Source of the DNA: Neomesorhizobium albiziae
Lineage (GTDB): Bacteria; Pseudomonadota; Alphaproteobacteria; Rhizobiales; Rhizobiaceae
Length of the DNA stretch: 64,000 nt
Direction of reading: 5' to 3'
Assembly (NCBI RefSeq): GCF_900114255.1
Contig: NZ_FOSL01000017.1
Location: forward strand, 37,894-101,893
Positions 1-8,565 of the stretch are shown in pieces (positions within the stretch are counted from its first letter, which is position 1; each line of letters begins with the position of its first letter). Under the pieces are notes generated by a model that saw nothing but the letters and a program-made list of their open reading frames with translations, did not search any database and had not been told where the DNA came from. Both the position numbers and the translations under genes were made by a program.

Positions 1-206
1 TTGACCCGATGGAGGTCGAAGGCGCATTTCTCCAGTCGAATCCAGGGCTTGCGCCCGACGGCTTGGCCGTCACTTGCGACAAGCGCTACCTCAGGGAGGT
101 GCGCATCTGCATGAGCAAGGACCTTTCCTTCCGGTCCTGCCCGGAGGTCGACCGCCGCGCCTGCCGGCTGTCGAAAGCGGTGATGCCGCCGATGCGTGGC
201 GGGTAG
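1..206 (+). CDS. Ribonuclease T2 family protein, C-terminal fragment (5' end outside window)
   Basis: The reading frame is open from the window edge and ends at a stop at 204-206. The visible 67 or so residues match the tail of bacterial RNase T2/RNase I-type endoribonucleases as I remember them: an A-N/S-P-G-L turn, then TCDKRYLREVRICMSKDL, then a Cys-containing end (SCPEVDRRAC). The paired cysteines fit the disulfide-rich end of a periplasmic or secreted enzyme that cleaves RNA via 2',3'-cyclic phosphate. The catalytic histidine motifs lie upstream and cannot be seen, so activity cannot be judged. It converges on the acyl-CoA dehydrogenase gene with a 31 bp gap. Confidence 0.65.
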   Translation, partial: DPMEVEGAFLQSNPGLAPDGLAVTCDKRYLREVRICMSKDLSFRSCPEVDRRACRLSKAVMPPMRGG

Positions 207-237
207 CCACACCGGCGGCACCTCGGAACATCCAGCG

Positions 238-1395
238 TCAGAAGATGTTCGCGACCGGCAGGCCGAGCGCCATGGCGCCGGCATAATGCGCCTGCGGCCC
301 CTGCTGCAGCGGATGGAAGCGCGCGCCCTGGACATCGCGGAAGCGGCGCTCCAGCCCGTTGCTGCGATAGAAGCCGGCGCCACCCGCCACTTCCATCGCC
401 AGTTCGACGGTCTTGATGGCGTGCTCCGCCACGAGGCTGCGCCCGATCATCACTTCATTGATCGTTTCGGCCGAAGGCGCGTTGCGCTCGACGATGCTGA
501 TCATCCAGCGATGCGCGAGTTGCGCTGCCCGCAATGTGGTGTCCATGCGGCCGGCGAGTTCCACCGCATAGGGCGTTTGGCGCTTCTGTTTCGCCAGTCC
601 CACCGCGATGTCGCGAGCGCTTTCCGCAACGCCCAGATAGGCGGCATAGACCAGCGGGAAGGCGATCGTGGCGATGATCTGGAACAGCGGATGCCACTCG
701 CCGCTCTTGCGCGACACGGCAACGCTTGCGTCGGGCACGAACAGCCCTTCGATGAGCACGTCATTGGAACCGGTGCCCCGCATGCCGAGCGTGCGCCAGG
801 TGTCGAGTATCTTCACTTCCGGCGCCTTCATCGAAACCGGGAAATGGATCACCGCATCCGGCTCCGTTTCCGATTGCACGACAGCGCCGGTCATCAGTAC
901 GTCGCCGGCCTCGGCGCCCGATGTGAACACTTTGCGCGCCGAGACGCGGTAGCCGCCATCGACCTTCACCGCCGAACCGGAACCGGCGATCCAGTCGGAG
1001 CCGCCGCTCGACAGGAGCACGATCTTTTCCGTCGCCACGCGCCGCAGCAACGGCTCGACGGCCGCCACCTTCTGGTGCCGCCAGCGCCACGCCGGGATGG
1101 CGACCTGATGGGTATGCATGGAAAAGGCGAGCGCCGTGGAGCCGCAATGATGCGCGAGCTCGCGCAGCATCTCGGCAAGTTCGGCGACCTCGGCGCCGCC
1201 GCCGCCCAGTTCCTGCGGCACGCCGGCGGCGACCAGGCCTGCCTGCTTGAGCGCCTGATAGTTTTCGGTGACGAAACGGTCGTTCTCGTCCGCCTCGGCC
1301 GCCCGCTTCGCGAATTCGACGCCGAGCGCGCGCGCCGTCTCCACAATTCCAACGCCGCGCGGTGCGGCATTCTCCACCCTCATAGCATTTGTCAT
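238..1395 (-). CDS. Acyl-CoA dehydrogenase family protein
   Basis: A 385-residue flavoprotein of the acyl-CoA dehydrogenase superfamily, normal length. The N-terminal helical part has GVPQELGGGGAEVAEL; the middle beta domain has ALAFSMHTHQ and a flavin/substrate region near VLLSSGGSDW; the C-terminal helical domain carries AMEVAGGAGFYRSNGLERR and RDVQGARFHP, typical of the substrate/FAD-contacting end. It would oxidise an acyl-CoA thioester or, as in related monooxygenases, hydroxylate a small substrate with reduced flavin; the exact substrate cannot be read. The start has AAGGGAG about 10 bases upstream. It is transcribed divergently from an HxlR-type regulator, which is the obvious candidate controller. 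Confidence 0.85.
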   Translation of the reverse strand: MTNAMRVENAAPRGVGIVETARALGVEFAKRAAEADENDRFVTENYQALKQAGLVAAGVPQELGGGGAEVAELAEMLRELAHHCGSTALAFSMHTHQVAIPAWRWRHQKVAAVEPLLRRVATEKIVLLSSGGSDWIAGSGSAVKVDGGYRVSARKVFTSGAEAGDVLMTGAVVQSETEPDAVIHFPVSMKAPEVKILDTWRTLGMRGTGSNDVLIEGLFVPDASVAVSRKSGEWHPLFQIIATIAFPLVYAAYLGVAESARDIAVGLAKQKRQTPYAVELAGRMDTTLRAAQLAHRWMISIVERNAPSAETINEVMIGRSLVAEHAIKTVELAMEVAGGAGFYRSNGLERRFRDVQGARFHPLQQGPQAHYAGAMALGLPVANIF

Positions 1396-1457
1396 GGTTC
1401 ATCTCCCTTGGTCACAGTGACACGGATGGAAAGATTCACCGTCTTTTCACATCAATC

Positions 1458-1471
1458 CAGTTCACGAACTG
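1458..1471. promoter_or_regulatory. Palindrome in the divergent acyl-CoA dehydrogenase / HxlR intergenic region
   Basis: The 183 bp between the two divergent start codons (1396-1578) holds a perfect 6-2-6 inverted repeat, cagttc-ac-gaactg. A second short palindrome, gtcac-a-gtgac, lies at 1411-1421 near the dehydrogenase start. HxlR-family proteins are dimeric winged-helix factors that commonly bind such dyads next to their own genes, so either site could be the operator. This is inference from position and symmetry. Confidence 0.4.
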
Positions 1472-1578
1472 TACCTCCTTCAGCTCTTTTCATAGCAAAA
1501 GCAGTCAAAAGCGTGATTTGGCAGCAACGCAGAGGGCCGGTATTCTATCCGACCAAAAGACTTCCCGGAGGCTTCTGC

Positions 1579-2271
1579 ATGGAAGACAGCGGCGGATATG
1601 GCCAATTCTGTCCCGTTGCGATGGCAGCCGAAATATTATGCACCCGGTGGACCACACTGGTGGTTCGCGAGCTTCTTTGCGGCTCGACCCGGTTCAACGA
1701 TCTCAGGCGCGGCGTTCCCCGCATGTCGCCGGCCCTCCTGTCCAAGCGCTTGAAGCAATTGGAAAAAGCCGGCGTCATCGTGACCACGCCGACAGCTTCG
1801 GGCACGCACGAATACCGGCTTTCGCCCGCCGGCGAAGAGCTTCGCCCGATCGTCATGTCGATGGGATTCTGGGGCCACCGCTGGGTCGAATCGCGGCTTT
1901 CGCTGAAAAATCTCGACCCTTCCCTGCTGATGTGGGACATGCGCCGCAATCTCAATCCGCAGCCATTGCCGCCCCGGCGCTGCACGATTCAGTTTCAGTA
2001 CCCCGAATTGCCCGAAGCGCAGAAAAATTGGTGGCTGGTGGTCGAGAACGGCGTCGTCGACCTGTGTGGTTTCGACCCTGGCTACGAGGTCGACCTGCTG
2101 GTGCGCGGTTCGCTCAAATCGATGACGGCAGTGTGGATGGGCATGGCGGCGGTGAGCCGGGAGATCGACGCCGGACGGCTGGAACTCGACGGCGAGCCGT
2201 CGATCGCCAGCGCCATGCAGAAATGGCTGGGTCTCAGCGGTTTTGCCGGTGGTTCGCGCCAGGTTGCCTGA
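1579..2271 (+). CDS. HxlR-family winged-helix regulator with C-terminal SCP2-like domain
   Basis: Residues about 8-100 form an HxlR/MarR-like winged helix: CPVAMAAEILCTRWTTLVVR, then RFNDLRRGVPRMSPALLSKR (the recognition-helix region) and the wing LEKAGVIVTTP. Unlike classic HxlR proteins of about 110 residues, this one has 230; the extra C-terminal half, with VDLCGFDPGYEVDLLVRGSL and IDAGRLELDGE, resembles an SCP2/sterol-carrier-like lipid-binding fold and may sense a hydrophobic ligand. I chose the ATG at 1579 because GGAGG stands about 7 bases before it; the frame stays open far upstream only because it runs antisense to the dehydrogenase. Likely controls the divergent acyl-CoA dehydrogenase. 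Confidence 0.8.
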   Translation: MEDSGGYGQFCPVAMAAEILCTRWTTLVVRELLCGSTRFNDLRRGVPRMSPALLSKRLKQLEKAGVIVTTPTASGTHEYRLSPAGEELRPIVMSMGFWGHRWVESRLSLKNLDPSLLMWDMRRNLNPQPLPPRRCTIQFQYPELPEAQKNWWLVVENGVVDLCGFDPGYEVDLLVRGSLKSMTAVWMGMAAVSREIDAGRLELDGEPSIASAMQKWLGLSGFAGGSRQVA

Positions 2272-2374
2272 TTTTTACGCCCTGCGGCACTGAATACAGG
2301 TTGGCTCAAGCAATGGCGATTGCCCAGGGCTACTCTGCCCCCTAGCCTGCGCACGTCAGAATCAGGAATCGCCC

Positions 2375-2974
2375 ATGCCGAAACTATTCTACGCGTCCGC
2401 TTCGCCCTACAGCTGCAAGGTTCTCATGGCGGCCGCCCATGCCGGCATCGCGCTGGAACCCGTCAAGACCGACACCAACGCCGACCCAGCCGAACTCCTG
2501 GCGGCAAACCCGCTCGGCAAGATCCCGACGCTGGTCACCGACGACGGCTTTTCCGTGCATGACAGCCGCGCTATTACCCAATATCTCAACCGCTTGTCGA
2601 AAAACGCGCTGTTCCCGCGCAACCCGGAGAAGCGCACCGAGGCCGAAAAGCTGGAAGCGCTGGCCGACGGCATGTGCGACAGCCTGCTGGCGCAGGTCTA
2701 CGAGCGCAGGCACCGGCCGGAGGAGAAGATCCACCAGCCATGGCTCGACCGGCTGTGGTCGAAAGTCGTCCGTTCGCTTGACGAACTCGAAGCCGCGCCC
2801 CCGAAGCTTACCGGCAAGGTGCACGCCGGGCAGATGGCCCTGCGCTGCGCGCTTGGCTACCTGGATCTGCGCTTTGCCGGGAAATGGCAATCTGGACGGC
2901 CGAAGCTGAAACGCTGGGCGAAAAAATTCGACCAGAAGTACCCGGAATTGACGGTGTTGGTGCCGGCGGCATAG
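2375..2974 (+). CDS. Glutathione S-transferase family protein
   Basis: A 199-residue cytosolic GST. The N-terminal thioredoxin-like domain (residues 1-80) starts MPKLFYASASPYSCKVLMAA, with Ser/Tyr/Cys candidates for activating glutathione, the cis-Pro motif NPLGKIPTL, and the gamma-glutamyl-binding DSRAITQYL. The all-helical C-terminal domain follows. Beta- or zeta-like bacterial GSTs conjugate glutathione to electrophiles or reduce peroxides; the substrate is unknown. It stands alone: 103 bp separate it from the HxlR gene and a repeat plus a bidirectional terminator follow. Confidence 0.85.
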   Translation: MPKLFYASASPYSCKVLMAAAHAGIALEPVKTDTNADPAELLAANPLGKIPTLVTDDGFSVHDSRAITQYLNRLSKNALFPRNPEKRTEAEKLEALADGMCDSLLAQVYERRHRPEEKIHQPWLDRLWSKVVRSLDELEAAPPKLTGKVHAGQMALRCALGYLDLRFAGKWQSGRPKLKRWAKKFDQKYPELTVLVPAA

Positions 2975-2977
2975 GGA

Positions 2978-3060
2978 GCGAATAGCGAATAGCGAATAGG
3001 CAAAATGATGCCGTGCAGCGCTGGCAAACCCTATTCGCTACTTACTATTCGCTATTCGCT
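2978..3060. repeat. Palindromic array of a tattcgc heptamer
   Basis: The left arm has three copies of gcgaata in a row (about 2978-2999); the right arm (3030-3060) has the inverted copies cctattcgcta, then ctattcgctattcgct, with 7 extra bases splitting the right arm. Together they could fold into a long imperfect hairpin. It lies directly after the GST stop and before the terminator. Too short and too regular for CRISPR. Confidence 0.7.
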
Positions 3061-3068
3061 TCTAACAA

Positions 3069-3098
3069 AAAAAGCCGGGCGTCGCCGCCCGGCTTTTT
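3069..3098. terminator. Bidirectional intrinsic terminator between GST and outer-membrane protein genes
   Basis: Stem aaaaagccgggc / gcccggcttttt with a 6-base loop (gtcgcc). It has an A-run on one side and a T-run on the other, so it can stop both the plus-strand GST transcript and the minus-strand outer-membrane protein transcript, whose stop is at 3122. Confidence 0.85.
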
Positions 3099-3121
3099 CC
3101 TGATCTCTGGCTGTCGCCGGA

Positions 3122-3784
3122 TCAGAACTTCATACCGACGCCGAACAGAACGCGGTGATCCTTCGAGTCGGACGAGACCGTGCCGCCATTGATGGCGTAG
3201 TCTTCCGAGCCGAAGTCGGTGTAGCGATACTCGACGCGTCCGAACACCTGCTGGGTGATCTTGATGTCGGTACCGACGCCGGCCGTCCAGCCGAGGTGGG
3301 TCTGGCTGTCGCTGCTGCCCGTGACGGTGTCGGTGATCTTGTTGTTCTGCAGCGCACCACCGGCGGTGGCGTACAGCAGGATATCCGGGGTCACCGCAAC
3401 ACCAAGGCGGGCACGGAGCGAGCCGTCGAGATCGGCCTTCGACTCGATGCCAGCGTTGTCGCCCTTGTAGCCGCCGTAGCCGAGATCGGCTTCGAGACCG
3501 TAGACGAAACCGTTGCTTTCCATCTGGTAACCGGCAAAGCCGTGCGCCAGGAAGCCGTCAGTGTCGATCTCGAGGGTCGGGTCGCCGACGTCGGTCTGGC
3601 CCGAGAAGCCGTAGCCGAGCGTCACACCCGCGTAGGGGCCGGACCAGGTGTTGAGCGGCGGCTGTTCCATCGGAGCGGCCGGTGCCGGCGGCTCTTCCAT
3701 CACAGCATCGGCGGCGAAGGCGGGGGCCATGCCGAGAGCGAGCAACCCGAGAGCAGCCGCGGTAGATTTCAAATTGGCTTTCAT
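3122..3784 (-). CDS. Omp25/RopB-like outer membrane beta-barrel protein
   Basis: A 220-residue precursor. Residues 1-24 are a signal peptide (positively charged start, hydrophobic ALGLLALGMAPAFA, cleavage after AFA). A short Pro/Glu-rich linker leads to an 8-strand barrel of the Omp25/Omp31/Ail-like type: WSGPYAGVTLGYGF opens the barrel, GYQMESNGFVYGLEADLGYG and GRVEYRYTDFG are typical strands, and the last residue is Phe, the usual BamA signal. In rhizobia and Brucella such proteins are abundant and stabilise the envelope. The start has AAGGAG 8 bases upstream. Single-gene unit, closed by the terminator at 3069-3098. Confidence 0.9.
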   Translation of the reverse strand: MKANLKSTAAALGLLALGMAPAFAADAVMEEPPAPAAPMEQPPLNTWSGPYAGVTLGYGFSGQTDVGDPTLEIDTDGFLAHGFAGYQMESNGFVYGLEADLGYGGYKGDNAGIESKADLDGSLRARLGVAVTPDILLYATAGGALQNNKITDTVTGSSDSQTHLGWTAGVGTDIKITQQVFGRVEYRYTDFGSEDYAINGGTVSSDSKDHRVLFGVGMKF

Positions 3785-4179
3785 TCTTTTACTCCTTGGT
3801 CACCAGGGAACTCGTGACCTTTTCCGATTGACACTCGAGCAACCGCGGGAGGGGAAACGGCTGTCGCGTCAGACAGTTCCCAATGTCGGGTCGAATTGAG
3901 GCATCACCAGACCTGAAGTTGGGTGATTCCCCGGCTCCAAAAAGGCGGAAAAATGACGTTGCCGTTCGGCAACAGCTTTGTCAGCAGAGTGGCGGCGCAA
4001 CGGCTTTAACCCTCTTGGTACAAGGGGTTAGCCGCTCTATATTCCTGCTTCGGTCGCCCTTCGAAAAGCGATTCCGCAGCCCCGCCGTTGGGCACTGCCA
4101 CATTGCTGCCCCATGACCGAACGCAACCTTACCAGGGAATGGGGCAGGCGCCGCATTCCGGCGATCCGGAGAAGCGAAG
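3785..4179. other. 395 bp intergenic region between divergent outer-membrane protein and SDR genes
   Basis: I see no convincing gene here. It must hold promoters for both flanking genes. An imperfect hairpin at about 4001-4034 (cggctttaaccc against ggggttagccg) is the only clear structure; it has no T-run, so it could be an operator or RNA structure but is not a standard terminator. Short ORFs over 4090-4180 run into the SDR gene in the wrong frame. Confidence 0.5.
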
Positions 4180-4944
4180 ATGGCGAATGTCGAGAGAACC
4201 GCGCTCGTCACCGGGGGCGCCAGGCGCATCGGCAAGGCGATCGTCGAAGACCTGGCGGCGCATGGTTTCGCCGTGGCGATCCACTGCAACACATCGCGCG
4301 AGGACGCAGCAAGATTGGCAGCTGAAATCAATGCATCAGGCGGACGCGCCGCCGTTGTGGAGGCTGACCTGACCGATCTCGACGCGACGGCGAAGGTCGT
4401 CGCCGAGGCCACGGCGGCGATCGGCCCGATCGGCCTGTTGGTCAACTGCGCTTCGGTGTTCGTCGGCGATTCGGCTGAAAATTTCGACTGGGGAGACTGG
4501 GACCGGCATTTCGCCGTTCATGTGAAAGCTCCCGCGCAGCTTGCGCGCGATTTCGCGGTCCAGCTGCCGGAAGAAGGCGAAGGCCTGATCGTCAACATTA
4601 TCGACCAGCGGGTCTGGCGGCTCACCCCACGCTATTTTTCCTACACGCTGTCCAAGTCGGCGCTGTGGACGGCCACGCAGACACTGGCGCTTTCATTGGC
4701 GCCACGCATCCGCGTCAACGCCATCGGCCCCGGCCCCACGCTTGCCAACACCCGCCAGCGGCCCGAGGACTTTCAGGCGCAGCTTGACGGCCTTGTTCTC
4801 GGCCACGGACCTGCACTCGATGAATTCGGCGCGACGATACGCTATCTATGGGAAGCACGGTCGGTAACCGGCCAGATGATCGCCGTGGACGGCGGGCAGC
4901 ATCTTGCGTGGCAAACGCCGGATGTGACAGGCATGATTGAATGA
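4180..4944 (+). CDS. SDR-family oxidoreductase, pteridine-reductase-like
   Basis: A 254-residue Rossmann-fold short-chain dehydrogenase. The cofactor motif is TGGARRIG near residues 12-19; the Arg-Arg pair resembles NADPH-dependent pteridine reductases (FolM/PTR1 type, TGxxxRxG). LVNCASVF replaces the common NNAG motif, also seen in that subgroup, and the catalytic pair is in [11 protein letters not shown]. The C-terminal [12 protein letters not shown] is the usual SDR end. It may reduce dihydropterin/dihydromonapterin, but this is inferred from motifs only. Its stop overlaps the uvrC start by ATGA, so the two are translationally coupled. Confidence 0.8.
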   Translation: MANVERTALVTGGARRIGKAIVEDLAAHGFAVAIHCNTSREDAARLAAEINASGGRAAVVEADLTDLDATAKVVAEATAAIGPIGLLVNCASVFVGDSAENFDWGDWDRHFAVHVKAPAQLARDFAVQLPEEGEGLIVNIIDQRVWRLTPRYFSYTLSKSALWTATQTLALSLAPRIRVNAIGPGPTLANTRQRPEDFQAQLDGLVLGHGPALDEFGATIRYLWEARSVTGQMIAVDGGQHLAWQTPDVTGMIE

Positions 4945-7046
4945 ACGACGAAGAGAAAAATAAAACGCCGAAGCGGCCGCGCGGCCCGTCCGGCGCCAGC
5001 GACGATATCGCCGGCTACGTGCCGGGCGACGAATACGAGGACGACGACAGCTCGGCCGACGACGCGCCACTGGCCGAAGCGGCTGCCGCCGACGGTCCTG
5101 CCCTGCCCTTCGTCGCGATAGATTGGGAAGCCCATGCGGGCGACGCCGACGGCATGCTCGGCGCCGAGGTGATCCAGACGCTGGTCAGGCAACTGCCCAA
5201 TTCGCCGGGCGTCTACCGCATGATGAATGCGTCGGGCGACGTGCTCTATGTCGGCAAGGCGCGCAATTTGAAGAAGCGCGTCACCAACTACGCGCAGGGC
5301 CGTTTCCACACCAACCGCATCGGCCGCATGGTGCGCGAAACCTCGACGATGGAATTCGTCGTCACCCGCACCGAAACTGAAGCGCTCCTGCTCGAAGCGA
5401 ATCTGATCAAGCGCTTACGGCCGCGCTTTAACGTTCTGATGCGGGACGACAAGTCGTTTCCCTACATTCTTCTGACCGGCGATCACCCTTCGCCCGGCAT
5501 TTTCAAGCACCGCGGCGCGCGCTCGCGCAAGGGCGACTACTTCGGGCCGTTCGCGTCGGCCGGCGCAGTCGGTCGCACCATCAATTCGCTGCAGCGGGCG
5601 TTCCTGCTCAGGACCTGCACCGATTCGGTCTTCGAAAGCCGCACGCGGCCCTGCCTGCTCTACCAGATCAAGCGCTGCTCAGGGCCGTGCACCGGTGAGA
5701 TCGGCGCTGCCGACTATGCCGAGCTCGTCACCGAGGCAAAGGATTTCCTTTCTGGCCGCAGCCAGAAGGTGAAGTCCGAGATTTCGTCGGCCATGCAGGC
5801 GGCCTCGGACGATCTCGATTTCGAGCGCGCCGCCGTCTACCGCGACCGGCTGGCGGCGCTGTCCCATGTGCAGAGCTACCAGGGCATCAACCCGCAAGGC
5901 GTCGAAGAAGCCGACGTCTTCGCCATCCACCAGGAAGGCGGCCAGACCTGCATCCAGGTGTTCTTCTTCCGCACCGGCCAGAACTGGGGCAACCGCGCCT
6001 ACTTCCCAAAAGCCGATCCGGCGCTGGAACCCGGCGAGGTGCTTGGTTCGTTCCTGGCGCAGTTCTACGACGACAAGCCCTGCCCGCGCCTCATTCTTTT
6101 GTCCACCGGCGTCGAGGACCAGCCGCTGCTGGCCGAGGCGCTGTCGACACGCACCGGCCACAAGGTGACGGTCACGGTGCCGCAGCGCGGCGAAAAGAAG
6201 GATCTTACGGACCACGCGCTGCAAAACGCACGCGAGGCGCTCGGCCGCCGGCTTGCCGAAACCTCGACGCAGGCCCGGCTGCTTACCGGCTTTGCCGAAA
6301 CCTTCGGGCTGCCAAAGGCGCCGCAACGCATCGAGGTCTACGACAACTCGCACATCATGGGCACCAACGCGGTCGGCGCGATGATCGTGGCGGGGCCGGA
6401 AGGCTTCGTGAAGAACCAGTACCGCAAGTTCAACATCCGCTCGACCGAGATCACCCCCGGCGACGATTTCGGCATGATGCGCGAGGTGATGGAACGGCGC
6501 TTTTCCCGGCTCCTCAAGGAACATGGCACACCGCTCGGCGAGGACGGCGAGGCGGCCGACGAGGAGGAAAGCAACGCTTCAGGCTTCCCGGCCTGGCCCG
6601 ACGTCATCCTCATCGACGGCGGCCAGGGTCAGATGTCGGCGGTGCGCAAGATTCTCGACGATCTCGGCGTCTCCGATCTGGTTACCGCCATCGGCGTCGC
6701 CAAGGGCCAGGACCGCGAAGCCGGGCGCGAACGGTTCTTCGTGCGCGGTCGCGACTCGTTTTCGCTGCCGGTGCGCGACCCGGTTCTCTATTTCGTTCAG
6801 CGCATGCGCGACGAAGCGCACCGCTTCGCCATCGGCTCGCACCGGGCGCGGCGCAAGAAGGAAATGGTGAAGAATCCCCTCGACGAGATCGGCGGCATCG
6901 GTCCCGGCCGCAAGCGAGCGCTTCTCCTGCATTTCGGCACCGCGAAAGCCGTTAGCCGGGCAGCGATGGAAGACCTGATGGCAGTCGACGGCATTTCGGA
7001 ACATATTGCCCGGCAAATATACAACCATTTCCATGAAAATGGCTGA
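4941..7046 (+). CDS. uvrC: Excinuclease ABC subunit C
   Basis: UvrC makes both incisions in nucleotide excision repair after UvrA/UvrB locate damage. The 701-residue protein has an acidic N-terminal extension of about 75 residues (a usual alphaproteobacterial feature), then the GIY-YIG nuclease domain (SPGVYRMM and [13 protein letters not shown]), a UVR motif near [19 protein letters not shown] for UvrB contact, the RNase H-like nuclease domain ([28 protein letters not shown]) and tandem helix-hairpin-helix motifs at the end ([26 protein letters not shown]). The start overlaps the SDR gene by 4 bp. Confidence 0.98.
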   Translation: MNDEEKNKTPKRPRGPSGASDDIAGYVPGDEYEDDDSSADDAPLAEAAAADGPALPFVAIDWEAHAGDADGMLGAEVIQTLVRQLPNSPGVYRMMNASGDVLYVGKARNLKKRVTNYAQGRFHTNRIGRMVRETSTMEFVVTRTETEALLLEANLIKRLRPRFNVLMRDDKSFPYILLTGDHPSPGIFKHRGARSRKGDYFGPFASAGAVGRTINSLQRAFLLRTCTDSVFESRTRPCLLYQIKRCSGPCTGEIGAADYAELVTEAKDFLSGRSQKVKSEISSAMQAASDDLDFERAAVYRDRLAALSHVQSYQGINPQGVEEADVFAIHQEGGQTCIQVFFFRTGQNWGNRAYFPKADPALEPGEVLGSFLAQFYDDKPCPRLILLSTGVEDQPLLAEALSTRTGHKVTVTVPQRGEKKDLTDHALQNAREALGRRLAETSTQARLLTGFAETFGLPKAPQRIEVYDNSHIMGTNAVGAMIVAGPEGFVKNQYRKFNIRSTEITPGDDFGMMREVMERRFSRLLKEHGTPLGEDGEAADEEESNASGFPAWPDVILIDGGQGQMSAVRKILDDLGVSDLVTAIGVAKGQDREAGRERFFVRGRDSFSLPVRDPVLYFVQRMRDEAHRFAIGSHRARRKKEMVKNPLDEIGGIGPGRKRALLLHFGTAKAVSRAAMEDLMAVDGISEHIARQIYNHFHENG

Positions 7047-7162
7047 AACTGCTGCGATTTCCCGCATGACGGCGATTTTTGATTGGTCCATGGCGTCCGC
7101 GCGATTGACCGGCGGGCCGGCGTCCTGTTTTGAGTAAGCAGATCAGGAAAGCAGCAGGCATC

Positions 7163-7753
7163 ATGGCAAAACGCGCCTTCAACCTCCCCAATATGCTTAC
7201 CTACGGCCGCATTCTCGCCGTGCCGCTGGTGGTGCTCTGCTTCTATCTAGAGGGGCGGCTGCAATCGAGCGATTTCGCACGCTGGCTGGCGCTGTTCCTG
7301 TTCCTTGCCGCCAGCGTCACCGACTATTTCGACGGCTACTTCGCCCGCGCCTGGCAGCAGACCTCGAACATTGGCCGCATGCTCGATCCGATAGCCGACA
7401 AGCTTCTGGTTTCGACCTGCCTGCTGCTGCTCGCCGCCGACACGGACCGCACCATCGCAGGCTGGTCGCTGTGGGCGGCGATCATCATCCTGTGCCGCGA
7501 GATCCTGGTTTCGGGATTGCGCGAATATCTGGCCGCGCTCAAGGTCAGCGTGCCGGTGACCCGACTGGCGAAGTGGAAGACGACGATTCAGATGTTCGCC
7601 ATCGGCTTCCTGCTCGCCGGACCGGCCGGTGACAAAATCCTGCCCTACACGACGCAGATCGGCATCACGCTTCTGTGGATTGCCGCTATCGTCACGCTCT
7701 ACACAGGCTATGATTATTTCCGTGCCGGCGTGAAGCACATCGTCGACGAGTGA
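7163..7753 (+). CDS. pgsA: CDP-diacylglycerol-glycerol-3-phosphate 3-phosphatidyltransferase
   Basis: Integral membrane enzyme making phosphatidylglycerophosphate, the committed step to phosphatidylglycerol and cardiolipin. The CDP-alcohol phosphotransferase signature is intact: DYFDGYFARAWQ followed by GRMLDPIADK (pattern DG-x2-AR-x8-G-x3-D-x3-D). About five hydrophobic helices are visible in 196 residues. The frame opens earlier at a TTG (7130), but the ATG at 7163 (MAKRAFNLPNMLTYGR) gives the usual N-terminus. It follows uvrC by 116 bp and is 4 bp from moaD; the uvrC-pgsA-moaD-moaE order is common in rhizobia. Confidence 0.95.
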   Translation: MAKRAFNLPNMLTYGRILAVPLVVLCFYLEGRLQSSDFARWLALFLFLAASVTDYFDGYFARAWQQTSNIGRMLDPIADKLLVSTCLLLLAADTDRTIAGWSLWAAIIILCREILVSGLREYLAALKVSVPVTRLAKWKTTIQMFAIGFLLAGPAGDKILPYTTQIGITLLWIAAIVTLYTGYDYFRAGVKHIVDE

Positions 7754-7757
7754 GACA

Positions 7758-8012
7758 ATGACCAAGCTCATTTATTTCGCCTGGGTCCGCGAGCGCATCG
7801 GCAAGCCGGAAGAAATTGTGGCGCTGCCCGAAAGCGTGAAAACGGTCGCCGACCTGTTGCGCTGGCTGAAATCGCGCGGCGAGGAATACGAGCATGCGCT
7901 GCAGTATCCCGACGTGATCCGCGTCGCCATCAACCAGGAACATGTCGACCATCGCGAAAGCCTTGCCGGAGCGAGCGAGATCGCGCTGTTTCCGCCAATG
8001 ACCGGAGGCTGA
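7758..8012 (+). CDS. moaD: Molybdopterin synthase sulfur-carrier subunit
   Basis: An 84-residue ubiquitin-like protein ending in TGG. The C-terminal Gly-Gly is adenylated by MoeB and converted to a thiocarboxylate that donates sulfur to precursor Z inside the MoaD-MoaE complex during molybdenum cofactor synthesis. The body (YFAWVRERIGKPEE near the start, ALFPPMTGG at the end) is typical. It lies 4 bp after pgsA and 4 bp before moaE, so all three are probably one transcript. Confidence 0.95.
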   Translation: MTKLIYFAWVRERIGKPEEIVALPESVKTVADLLRWLKSRGEEYEHALQYPDVIRVAINQEHVDHRESLAGASEIALFPPMTGG

Positions 8013-8016
8013 CCCT

Positions 8017-8490
8017 ATGAGCGCGCACGCCGTTCCGACCGTGCGCATCCAGGCCGGGGATTTCGACATTGCGGCCGAGATCGCCCGGCTGGTGCAAGGG
8101 CGCGGCGATGTCGGCGCGGTCGTCACCTTTTCGGGCCTTTGCCGCGACGAAGCAGGAACGCTGGCCGCGCTCGAACTCGAACATTATCCGGGCATGGCTG
8201 AAGCCGAGATCGCGCGCATTGCTGCCGAGGCCATGCAACGCTGGCCGCTGACCGGGCTTACCGCCATTCACCGCCATGGCCTGATAAAACCCGGTGAGAA
8301 CATCGTGCTGGTGGTAACCGCCTCAGCGCACCGGCAGGCGGCTTTCGACGCCGCCAACTTCCTGATGGATTTCCTGAAGTCGCGGGCCCCCTTCTGGAAG
8401 AAAGAACATCGTACCGACGATACTGCCGGCAACTGGGTCGATGCGAAGGAAGCGGACGAAACCGCCGCCCGTCGCTGGAAACGTTCCTGA
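8017..8490 (+). CDS. moaE: Molybdopterin synthase catalytic subunit
   Basis: The 157-residue catalytic partner of MoaD; together they insert the two dithiolene sulfurs of molybdopterin. Family hallmarks visible: GAVVTFSGLCRDE, LELEHYPGMAE, AIHRHGLIKPGE and the active-site lysine region APFWKKEH. Start at 8017 has GGAGG upstream, placed inside the moaD stop region. The window has no other moa genes, so the rest of the pathway must be encoded elsewhere. Confidence 0.96.
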   Translation: MSAHAVPTVRIQAGDFDIAAEIARLVQGRGDVGAVVTFSGLCRDEAGTLAALELEHYPGMAEAEIARIAAEAMQRWPLTGLTAIHRHGLIKPGENIVLVVTASAHRQAAFDAANFLMDFLKSRAPFWKKEHRTDDTAGNWVDAKEADETAARRWKRS

Positions 8491-8565
8491 CATCGCCGCG
8501 GCAGCCACGGAACCACCGCAATCACCTGATTCCTTCAGGCTTAAACACAAAAACGAGGTGGAGCG

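Noticed and set aside
196..1578. Upstream extension of the HxlR frame to position 196
   Set aside because: It overlaps the acyl-CoA dehydrogenase in antisense; a proper Shine-Dalgarno and family start are at 1579.
2978..3060. Possible CRISPR array
   Set aside because: Heptamer units without spacers form a palindrome; no cas genes in the window.
4113..4325. Small plus-strand ORF ahead of and overlapping the SDR gene
   Set aside because: Out of frame with the SDR, no ribosome-binding site, Arg-rich shadow composition.
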